Shown: one piece after another, positions 20,438 through 31,400 of the stretch
How positions within the stretch are numbered: position 1 is the first letter of the stretch
How the letters are laid out: the number at the start of each line of letters is the position of its first letter
Assembly: GCA_037178855.1 (NCBI GenBank)
Contig: JASJZC010000002.1
Coordinates: 4,340,001-4,404,000 of the forward strand
Reading direction: 5' to 3'
Length of the DNA: 64,000 bases
Origin: Oscheius sp. JU75
Lineage: Eukaryota > Nematoda > Chromadorea > Rhabditida > Rhabditidae
Notes under the pieces: generated by a model
The model's input: only the letters and a program-made list of their open reading frames with translations
Database searches by the model: none
Told to the model about the DNA's origin: nothing
Made by a program: the position numbers and the translations under genes

Positions 20438-22990
20438 ATGCCGATGCACGGTGGAATGCCCCGCAACCTGTCGTCTACTAAGGTGGCCAAAGCGATTGCA
20501 GGGGAAGAACTCGAAGAGGCCGAGGTTTGTTTACATCTTTCCACATCTGACTAACTACTCGATGCCCTTTGCAAAGAGGCTGCGCGTCCAGACCATTCCT
20601 GCAAAATCCTCACTTGTCCGCGCCGCGAGTGAGGATTTTGTTGACCAGCTGTTGTAGTGTCGTTGACACTACTCGCCCGTTTTTGGATACGATCCGTCCC
20701 ATAACAACATTATCCATATAAACTACTGTATTGATTGTCTTCTTTTCTAGGTGCTCCCAATGGACGAAGGACAGACGGCTCGAGAGGAAGGACGCTTCGT
20801 TTTTGAGTGCGCCTGGGAGGTTGCCAACAAGGTGATCAATGTGTTTATGTTCCAATAGCGGGCTTCTGTTCAGGTCGGAGGTATCTACACCGTGCTGAGG
20901 TCAAAAGCTCAGGTGAGCACGGAGGAGCTCGGTGACCAGTACTGCATGTTTGGACCGATGAAAGACGATCGCTGGAGGCTCGAGGTGGAGCAGATTGAAC
21001 CGGAAAATCGAACCATCAGAGCGGCGATTAAGAAGTTCCACAAGGACGGATTCAGAGTCAGTTCATGCTTTGTTTCTGTAGTAGTTTGTTGTTTCAGTGC
21101 ACCTATGGCCGTTGGCTGATCGAAGGCTACCCCAAGGTCATACTTTTCGATCTCGGATCTGGAGCGCCGAAGATGGACGAATGGAAGCATGAGCTTTACG
21201 AGAGGCGAGCTCTTTTGATCCGTTTCCCCAAGAACTTCGATCGTTGATTATTTTCAATAATTCGTTTCAGATGCAAAATCGGAATTCCATTTGAAGATGT
21301 CGAGTCGAACGATGCCGTCCTTCTCGGTTTCATGGTAGCCATCTTCCTCCGCCACTTCCGCGAATCAGTCTCCGCCTATCAGCCTCTTGTCGTGGCCCAA
21401 TTTCACGAATGGCAGGCAGGAGTCGGTCTTCTGATGACCCGACTTTGGAAGGTCGATGTTGCTACCGTCTACACGACTCATGCCACCCTGCTTGGACGAC
21501 ATCTGTGTGCCGGAGGATGTGATCTCTACAACAATTTGGGCAACTTCAATCTCGACGAGGAGGCTGGAAAACGAAGGGTTGGTTATTTTTTTTTTACAGA
21601 TATTTCATATGGGGTTTTGTTCAGATTTACCATCAATACTGCCTCGAGCGAGCTGCCTGTCAATCCTCGCACATCTTCACGACCGTCTCCGAAATCACCG
21701 GTCTCGAAGCGGAGCATCTTCTCAAGAGAAAGCCGGACATTCTCACGCCGAATGGACTCAACGTCAAGCAGTTTGCAGCTCTTCACGAGTTCCAGAATCT
21801 CCACTCGTTGGCCAAGGAGAAGATCAACAACTTTGTGCGCGGACATTTCCACGGCCATCTGAACTTCGATCTCGACAAGACGCTCTACTTCTTCACCGCC
21901 GGCCGCTACGAGTTCTCGAACAAGGGAGGCGATATGTTTATCGAGTCGCTTGCCAAGCTGAACCACTATCTGAAGACGACAAACGATCCAAGACACCAGG
22001 ATGTCACTGTGGTGGCCTTCATCATCTATCCAGCTCCGTCCAACTCCTTCAATGTGGAATCTCTCCGAGGACAAGCTGTTACCAAACAGCTCAAGGAGGC
22101 TGTCGACAAAATCAAGGTTCGTTGGAGTTCAGTTTCTCAACAATTTCCAGGAAAACGTTGCCCAGCGAATTTACGAGACCTGTCTACAAGGACGTCTTCC
22201 CGATCCGTACGACCTGCTCGACGCGACGGAGAAAATACAGCTGAAACGATGTATCATGGCCACACAGAAGCATGATCTACCGCCCATTTGCACTCATAAC
22301 ATGGTCAATCCAAATGATCAGGTTTATCTTGCCAATAGCTCTTTTGACATTAAATCTCAGGTACTGGCTGCTCTCCGTCGATGCCGTCTTCTCAATGACG
22401 ATTCGGACCGCGTCAAGATCGTCTTCCATCCGGAGTTCCTCTCGTCCGTATCTCCATTGATCGGCCTCGACTACGAAGATTTCGTTCGCGGATGTCATCT
22501 CGGAGTTTTCCCATCATACTACGAGCCCTGGGGCTACACACCGGCCGAATGCACCGTCATGGGAATTCCGTCCGTCTCTACAAATCTTAGCGGGTTCGGA
22601 TGTTTCATGGAGGAAGCTCTGGAGCGAAAGAACGACGAATATGGAATCTACGTGGTGGACAGACGCTTCCAGGGAGTCGAAGGATCCGTTGAACAACTAG
22701 CTCATCTCATGTTAGTTTTTTGTACTTTTCACCGAGCAATGGAATTAAGGTACGATTTTTGCGGAATGTCCCGAAGACAAAGGATTATTCAACGTAACAG
22801 GACCGAACGGCTGTCAGAGCTCCTGGACTGGAAGAAGCTCGGAGTTTTCTACAGAAAAGCTCGTCGAATGGCCTTGGAAGCACAGCATCCGGAGATCGAA
22901 AAGATCATCGAGGAGAACGAGGGAAATGTTCCGTCTTTGGCCACCAGTCGTCGTCCCAGCTTCCATTCGTCTTCCGAGGAGGAAGATTAG
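20438..22990 (+). CDS. gys: Glycogen synthase (GT3 family)
   Basis: Transfers glucose from UDP-glucose to the growing alpha-1,4 chain of glycogen in the cytoplasm. Nine exons: 20438-20524, 20751-20831, 20874-21056, 21098-21204, 21271-21577, 21625-22116, 22151-22321, 22361-22710 and 22750-22990, giving 672 residues, in the animal range. Landmarks: N-terminal RNLSS (regulatory phosphosite context), [20 protein letters not shown] (UDP-glucose site), [54 protein letters not shown] with the catalytic Glu, and [13 protein letters not shown]. The arginine cluster [15 protein letters not shown] is the glucose-6-phosphate/phospho-regulation site. The tail [13 protein letters not shown] carries kinase sites. 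Introns are 226, 42, 41, 66 (GC donor at 21205), 47, 34, 39 and 39 nt; both 39-nt introns are open in frame. Identification is secure. Confidence 0.97.
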
Positions 22991-23298
22991 GTCCAAAATT
23001 CTATTTCTAGTATACATTTAGCCTTACCCACCTAGGTTTTTCTCCCAATTTGTTCACGTTTTTCATAGTGCCATTCACTCTCATTTTCTCATTTTGTCTG
23101 CCATTTTAACACGTGTTTTAATAACTAATTGTATGTTTTACGGTGCTCAAATCCGGTCAGAGTTTTACGAATAAAATACATTCTAAGCTCGATGAATGGG
23201 TTATGAGGGAACGAACGTTGCAAGTCTTTTCAGACTTTACAACCGGCCTTGTAAACGTGCACGTCGAACACTGGTGCCTATTTGACTTGGCTCGAGGC

Positions 23299-23305
23299 TA
23301 TAAAA
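23299..23305 (+). promoter_or_regulatory. TATA box of the secreted-protein gene
   Basis: TATAAAA, 38 nt before the ATG at 23337. There is no splice acceptor between this box and the ATG, unlike most genes here, so transcription probably starts a few bases before the ATG and the mRNA has a very short leader. Confidence 0.55.
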
Positions 23306-23336
23306 GAGTTCTCTTGCCAAGGAATTGCACCCGAAA

Positions 23337-24291
23337 ATGATTCTCTACTTTCTCCTCGTGATTTCAACTGCTTCTGCTTGTAGTGGCGGCAGTTCCGACC
23401 TCTATCAGTACATCAAGACTCCAACATTCACAATGAACATTTCTCCGCCAATCAGCTGGACGTTCTTCCCAGTCAAACCAAGCGACGCCGCGAATACTGT
23501 CGCCTGGTTCTTTGTCGGACAGTCCAATACTTCGGTACAGGCAAATCAGTTCGCCACGGCGGAGATCATCGCCTGTGTGAGTTTTTCTCACTACCGTATT
23601 TTTTCTAATATAAGCACTCCCTTATATAAGAAATAGCCAATTACCTAGTCAAAAAAGTCGGCTTGCCTTCGAAAATCGCGAATATGTAATTGCGTATTTC
23701 TTACGTAAGGGGGTGCTTATATTAGAGCTTTTACGATAGTTGATTTTGAAAACAATTTTATTAAAAGTAAGGAACAATGAAGATAGGTGGTAGTCGAGCC
23801 CGAAAAGTGACCAATAACCTGAACCTCCAAGTAACCACAGCCCTCTGATTCCAATGCTTCAATAGCAACCTCACTAGTTCTCCCACAAAAACATTTCTTT
23901 TAGATGACGGAGGCGCTGATTGAGGCCAATCTGCCAGTGCAAGGAGTCACAATAACCGAGAACTACAATGCTTTCCAGGTTCAGTTGCCCTTCACACATA
24001 AAAACAAAGATGTAGGTAGAGAACCCGGCAGCTCTAACGACAGGAGTAGCTCCTCTATACGGAAAGGTCGAAGGAGGAGCTCTGACGCAGACAGCCACAG
24101 CACCAATTGCCCCAGCTACTATCTTCCTATGGGCTCCATTCTCGACTCCAGTCCAAGTCCAAATACAGAACTCGATTGGAGCCACTCTCTACACCTGGAA
24201 TATTGTGAAGAACGTCTTCATGGAACGACTCATGTTGAGTTTTGGAGCCCGATTCGCCAATGATATTGTGGTCACAGGGACGAGTACCTAA
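23337..24291 (+). CDS. Secreted protein of unknown family
   Basis: Not recognised. Three exons: 23337-23576, 23904-23978 and 24016-24291 (TAA), 196 residues. Residues 1-15 (MILYFLLVISTASAC) are a signal peptide. The mature part has few cysteines, several N-x-S/T sites and alternating hydrophobic/polar stretches (APATIFLWAPF, VQVQIQNSIGATLY) that look like beta strands, so a secreted beta-sandwich is possible. The second intron is 37 nt; the first (327 nt) holds a small inverted-repeat transposon. The start follows a TATA box by 38 nt. No paralogue is visible in the window. Confidence 0.7.
23591..23739. mobile_element. Miniature inverted-repeat element (about 145 nt) in an intron
   Basis: Two arms of about 45 nt match as inverted repeats with few differences. 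The core shared by both is CTAATATAAGCAC followed by a C-rich CCCCTTA and then TAAGAAATA. The arms are bounded by TA on each side (CTACCG at the left, CGATAG at the right), fitting a TA target duplication as in Tc1/mariner-type elements. The interior of about 60 nt has no coding capacity. It lies wholly within intron 1 of the secreted-protein gene. Confidence 0.75.
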
Positions 24292-24405
24292 CCTCTCACA
24301 GATTTATTATATTATACTCTTGTATGTACACATAAACGAGTCGAAATAGGCTGGGGGCAAGAGTGAGAAGAAGGAAAGGGGCTACCCATTGCTGATAAGA
24401 TTGGA

Positions 24406-27400
24406 TCACACGTAAGAGACGTCGTGGTCAGTGCCCGGAAAGAGGTCTCCGGCCGAAGGAAGAGACAGAATCTGTTCGTCGGATAAGGATCGACGAGAGG
24501 ACGAAGAGGATGTGTAGTCCTTGTGAGACTGACGTCTCGTGATGCGAGAGTTGCTATGCCCATCCACGAAGATTTGACACTGAATCGAATTTGTTTGAGA
24601 GGTCATGTGACCAAATACCTTAGCAATGTCGAGAGTCACATCGCCCGGAGACTTGTCACCTGACTGTTTCTGTGCTCCCACAGAGACGAAAGTCCTCTCA
24701 CTGCCCGGATTGATGATAATCGAAGTCGTATATGATCTTCTCTGGTCCCGTTTCGTCCTTCTCCGAGGTCTCTCCTCTGGACTACTGTTCCATGAACCGT
24801 TACTCTCTTTCTCCTGAGACAGTCGAGTCGTCTTGACCAGATCTGGAGTGGCTGGTTGGGGAAGGAAGCACGGATCGTCGTCCATATCTCCCTGGTCATC
24901 GTCCTGCATATCTTCTACATCAGACTCGTTTCCAGCATCATCTTCTCGAGGTGGTTTCTCGGAATATTGTTGGAAGAAGTCTTGCCAGTCCGCTTGGCGG
25001 TCAGTGTTGAAGACGGGCTGAAATGTTTGATTTCAAGAGAATCCCGAAAATTCGGAAGGGCATGAGCATGAACTAGCAAACAGCTACGATCCATGAGATC
25101 GTTGAAATAGCTATAAAAACTCACGAAGGCCAGTCGAATAAGCTCCTGGATGGCAGTATTCGTATGTTGAGCGTGTTGAAGATATGTGGAATGATCGTTT
25201 GTCATGGTCTGTGGTGCAGGCCAACTCAGAGAAGGAGCGATAACTGTTGAGAGATTAGAAGCGCCCATGAGATTGGATTCTTGGAACCAGGTGACCCTAT
25301 TCAGATGCAATATCACATGTTTCAGAGTCTCGTAATTGGGCGGAGGAAGTCTTTCGACCAGACGCTTCAATTCTTCCACCGAAGTTTCTTCATGTTCCAC
25401 AGAGCATCTCTGAAATGATTGTTTGTATTTCCATCAATGAATGGAAATACCTTTCCTAAGGATACCCACTCCTCGTAGAGATCAAAGGTGAGCAGAGGCT
25501 CGGGAAGTTTCCGAAGATAGAGCTTGATAACCGACGCCAGATTCATTGGATGGACGTCGGTCACATCGATCTCCGACTTGTCGACACTCTTCTCGAAGGC
25601 CTCACAGATCTCTTCGATCTTCGACTTGACTCCGCAAGTACGGTAGATTCCCTGAAAGTTTTTTTTCGCTGCCTGATAGATCATTTGACTGACATCATCT
25701 CCGCTTTAAAAACAAGAACTGGAAGAATACGAAGACTCTTACTTACTTTTAGTCTCATTCCTCTCTTCTGGAGCTCATCGATGCTGGTCTCCAATATCAA
25801 CGGGACTTTCCGCTTCTGCTGTTCCAAGTGACCTAAAAAAAATCATTTCCCAGTCTTTTTAAAATGTTGGAACCTTTCAAACTGACTCCAAAAATGCTCA
25901 TTCTCCTGTCAATCGAAGTTGTACGAGCAGGCTGACCACTGCATCTCGCTCCAGTTTTCGGAAAACAGTTTCGATGCCAAGCCTGTTGACAGTCGATGCA
26001 TTGGACAGTGAAGACTATGGAGAGTCGTTCACAATGGAGACATTTAGACGGTTGGACTGTTCTCTGGACACAGTGACTCTGTGCAGCTTCGGACAGTTCC
26101 AGAGACTCGTAGAGACGACCAGCTGAGACGATTGGATTGTACTAGCTGAAATCGAATTACCTGTGCTGGTCTTCTTGTGCCTTTTGGTGTCCGGAAGGGC
26201 ACCTTCATCGTCGGGATTGAGTGCGTTTCGACGGAGGGAAGTGACAGACGAGCCGTCACACGAGACAACACCCTCGTCTACACTGCGGTCCGATCTGCAA
26301 ATGGTGGTTTTGATAGACTGAGCTGGTAATCTGGCTACGTTTTTCCCTATCTTAGTATTTCACACAAGTAGGGTACTGGGTAATCCTACCGCTTATAAAT
26401 GACTGTAAGAACTTCAAAACTTTGTATCATGTTTTGATGACAAGCAGACATTTTCCGGCTTTGGTATACTTGAAGCTACAACTTTGCGGAACATCAGAGA
26501 CCAGGAACAATGATTGATGCCCGAGACTCACATAAGGTAGAGTTTTATAGTGAGTTTGGACACTCTGCGGCCCAGGCAGCGTATGATCTTTACTACCATT
26601 CGAGGAACGAAATAATATAGAAACCCTGTTCAGAAGAAAACGGCTTACAGTGTCATAAGAGCAGTCGTCGGGGGAGACTATGAAAATACCATCGATTCTC
26701 GGTGGCCCGCCTTCCCCCAAAAGGTTAAACCGACCGGTTAATAGCACTGACCTGAGGAGACTGCTGGAAGAGGCCGCACGACTCGGCAAATGTTGCAAGT
26801 AGGCCATGTACGAGCTGCCGGGCTCGAAATCTCTTGTCGCATCAGAGAGGTCTTGGAACGTTGAAGGAAGTTTCACCCAGAGCGCGGCCAGCGCCTGGAA
26901 TGAGAAGTTTTCTTGGAAGTGAAGTGAAGAAAATAGCGCCTGTGAGACAGTCGGCCGATGAATCGCGCAAAACCACGAATCATGTATTCAGTAGCGAAAA
27001 TGTGGAAGGGGCGCCGGGATGTTATTAATAGGAGAGTGGCCGAGCCTAAAAGACAACCGCTGATGTGATGGTCTTTTTCAAAAGAGGGAGCGGGCTCTGC
27101 TTCCTGGTCGTTTTTGAATGCCACAGGAATGATGTTAAAGTATGGAGTCACTATAAGAGCATCTTTATGTCTACCGTAGTACATTGGTCATCAGTTGAAA
27201 CCTAATTTAAGGCTCATGCCTGATGGCTTCCAGGCACTCTTACTCACTGAACTGTTGTCCCCAAGCTTTCAAGAAAAAGAGGACATAAAGGCTTACAGCC
27301 AATAAGGAAGGAATCAAGAGAGCTCGATGGCGATATGTGAGGAGAGAGAGAGAGGGCCCTCGGTCCCACATTCAGTCGTCTCATAAAGACTGGAAAAGTC

Positions 27401-28417
27401 TCCGACTAGAGCTGTGTTAGCCTGGTTATGTGAATGTTTGCGTGCCCGATAAATGGCATGTCGGCACGAGGAGATTCGTGCAAAAATGCAAAAAAACTTT
27501 GTTTTGTGCTTCTTGATCTGAAGAAAAGTGAGGGAGGAAGAAAAGGCCAAACGTCCCTGGAGACAAATTCGAACAAGTGCAAAATGGCTCGTGTTTTGCC
27601 AGTGGTCGGGGGTCCCGCCTCTTTTCTTCCTTTTTTTCAAGCTCATTGTCTGCCACTAAATGAAGAGGACCCTCTCTTTCAGGCCATTGTTCTCGAAAGT
27701 ATTTACGTGAAGACACTCCAAAAAGGAAGGATAAATTGATTCTTTCAGGATATGGAGGGAGTCGCGGAGCCGAGAAGTAATTAATTAGAAAAATTCATCG
27801 GCAGAGGCCGAATGGATCAGGCGGAAATTGCTCCCTGGATGGAAACGTGACCCTCGCCACGTTTCACTATCTCACGTTTTGTCTTTTTGTAAGAGTAACA
27901 AGTTTGAAGAGTCGATTTAAAACTTTAGGTTAGTGAATAGTCTGGGACCGGAGTGAACTAATAACGAGAGAGACACCCTGTGTACTTCAGAAAGAGAAAA
28001 GAGGAAAAGTTTTCTGTTCTGACTGAAATGAATTTGTGCTGTTTTGACTGAAAGCGACCTAAATTGTTGTTGTCCAAAAGGCTCTCTCTGCTGCACAGGA
28101 AATGCGCAGGAGACGTTTAATCAAAAAAGAAGGTCGTCTTGAAAGTGATCATCAAACGAATGAGAGAGAGAGAGAGAGAGACGACCTCGAGACTCACACA
28201 GCCCGAGGCAAGGGGCGATCGCACAGATAGCGAGAGGACTAATTACGAGAAGATGGAGACCCTTCGTTACTCCTCTAATCTCCTGACGAGATGAAATGGG
28301 TGAAAAGTTGAAAGGGAAAGAGAGAGAGAGAGACGTTCTGATTGGGAGGGATCACGCAACGCATCCTCAACGTGTCGGAAGAAAGACGTCACAAAGGCCA
28401 TTCTGGGTAGGGTTCAC

Positions 28418-28448
<31 letters not shown>

Positions 28449-31400
28449 GGCCAACAATCAGAGTTTTTAGAAGTCTTGCGCAGTTCCTTCTAACAAGCAT
28501 CACATATTCACTTTGGTTTTCCCATAATATTCAAGCTCTTCCATCTTTTCTTGTAACAAAAGTGAAAGAGCACTCATAGTCAGAAAAGCAGACTTTTCAA
28601 GTTCGATGTGTGAATTCGTAGCACCAAAACTAAAGCTACAACCTTGCAAATGATCACTAAACGAACAATTAGCGTTTCGGAACCAACAGGACTTCTATTT
28701 GAGGCAGCGAGAATCCTCTTTTCACTAGTAAAAATTCCAAACGAGAGGTGTTTATGAAGGAAGAAAGATTCTGCTACTAAGAAAAGGTAAGGAAGTACTT
28801 GTCTAACGGAATGATTGTGTCTACTCTTTTGCGGAAAACAAGAATAAATGAGATGAAGGGTGCGAAGTGGGTATTGTGAGGTTGTTTTTCGAGCCTGCTA
28901 TCCCTCAAGAGAGAAATAACCATTGTTTTTCCTCCAACACACAAAAAGATGACGAACCTTGAAGTAGTGAGAGCTGCAGGCTTTTGTCGTCTGGTCGCAC
29001 TGGAAGACTAACTCGCGGAGCTTCTCGATAATGCGTTCCTGAAAAGACAAAGTGAGAATGACTTTTGAGACGAAGAGCAATACGGGGCAGAGACTCGACT
29101 CTCCCCCTTTTTCGTAATCAACTCGTGGGTCTCTCGCAAAGGTGACGTCACCGTCAGAAGCAGCACACACACCCATACTCTCACTCACGCAGGACTTCTT
29201 TGGGAGTTTGATCGAACAATGAGCAGGAAATCGAGACGCGTCAGGAGGTCTTTCATCTGGTAAAGCCGTTATCTTGTCATGCCGTTTTCAAAAATGGAGA
29301 GGCGCGCGGGAGAAGGTTCAGAGAGTATAAGGAGAAGGGCGAAAGTAGGGGAATGAACATACTATCAAGTTTTACTATCTTTCTTCCATTCTACAAGCGA
29401 CTCACGGATCAGACCCAAAGTGGAAAGCTTCTGACTAACCTTGGTCTCGTCCTGTTCTTTCCTCTTCCTCCGAAGCTCGTTGGCCAACTGAGCCAACTGT
29501 CGTTCGGCCTCGTCTCGCTTCGAAATAGCTTCCTCCTCGACTCGTTTCCTCTTCTCGATTTCTCTCCTTCTTTTCAGCAAGTCGGCTGTCCCTCCCTGTC
29601 CAAGAGACTCAGTTCGAAGACATTGTTCCCTCGCTCTTCTGACAGTCTCATCTCTACTTCTCAGCGCCGCTCTGGCCTTCTCGTAGGCCTCTTCGCAATC
29701 TGCCACAGATTTGGTAATTTTAGTCCATTCTGCTTTCAGGTTGTTCCTCTGGGTATCGTGTTCCTTCCTCCTGGCATCCAGCGCTTCAACCACTCTGTCC
29801 TTTAGATGATCAGCTGTGTCTCTTGTTCTCGTCATCAGTTCCAAGTCACAGTCGAAGCTGTCTTCCCAGACCTCTCTCAACCCGACGAAGGGCTAAACTT
29901 GGTCTATCTTTATCTTTCATAAAGATCCAAACCTTTCCAATGTCTCGTCGACTCGACTCGACGAGGGCGTGAACTCGTCGCGCGTGATCCTGCTCTAATT
30001 GTAGACGGGCACGAATGTATGTGAGAAGGTCCTTGCAATAACTGAAATATTCACATTTGACGTGACCTAAGGCAAGATCACAAGGGCACCAGATTCATCA
30101 AAGAAACCTTTCGAGGAAACCGAGCCTTTAAAAACCTTTTATTCTCTATTGCACACGCCACAGGTACTTTGGTGATTCGCTTGTAGAGGACGACGCCGAG
30201 GTGAATCCATAGCTGGAACAACATCAGCCAAAAGAAGGCGTCGCCAGTTTCGATCGAAATGCCGAGGCTTACCAGAAGAGTAGAGTCGACCGGAGCAGAG
30301 TCCTTCTTGGTAGTGATTTCGCCGACTGTCTTCTGGGTATCCTCGGTTTCCTTGGTGGACTTGGTCTTAAGATTCTCTTTGATCTTGATAGCATTATCAG
30401 CATGGCCGGTGGCGAAGAGCATGGCGTGGCAGAAGAGCCCGACGAAGAAGAGCTTTATCCCTGGCAAGAGAAGAGACGACTTCTTCTGATGACGTTGTTC
30501 GGATAACTGACTGTCTAGCGAGCAGCTTACGATAACTTATCAAAGTTAGAAGTACTACAGTGAAGATCGCTGTTTTAGGACAGTTGAAACTCGTTTTGAT
30601 AGGATTGTAACTCTTTGGAAACCTCAATGCTTGTCAGAACAGTAAGATTAGGGCCCATCCCGTACTAGAGCAAATTACCCACCTGCTCCAAGCTTTGGTT
30701 CGGTCAAATGCCACGTCCACTCCGTCCTGTCTCGTGTATAAAATGCGGTCCATGTCGCTCAACAGCCGCGAGTCATCTGAAAGAGACACGGTCACATTGG
30801 AGCCAATCAATGTTTGTTTTGGTGGAAATTACGAACGGCGAGCCTCAGAAAAGGAACGTACCATTGGACAAAGGATCCGTCTGGAAGGCAGAATGACGGC
30901 GTTGGAGAGTAGAGAACCGGGGAGAAAATTCCTGCAAGCAGGTATCAGAAGACATTGAATGGTGTGAGTCAATCGGAAATTACATGAGAACGTGGCTGGC
31001 CAAGAAATTCAATTGAGACCACGTCATCTTCCTGTAACTCTTTCTCTCTCTAGCCTGATTCAAGAGGGAAAAAATTGAGGCCAACGGGACAAATAGTTTT
31101 TCGAGACTCATTAAGTCCTAAATGAATTCTAGACTCTCATCTCCAGTGTGTTTTCAAGCCACGGCCGGAATAATTTCCATACAAGCCTCTCAAGAGCTGT
31201 TTTCATATGATGAACCAAACAAAATACGTCTGAACAGCAGAAGGATGATGTTTTTTTACGGCATTGGGGTTGTTTTCACTCATATGCAAATTGGGTCTCG
31301 ACACGAAAAGCTTTAAGTTTCATTCTTTTTTCAATAAAGAGATCCCCGTTGCATACTATGATGACACAGACCTATTACTAAAACCGGAACAAAAGCGGCT

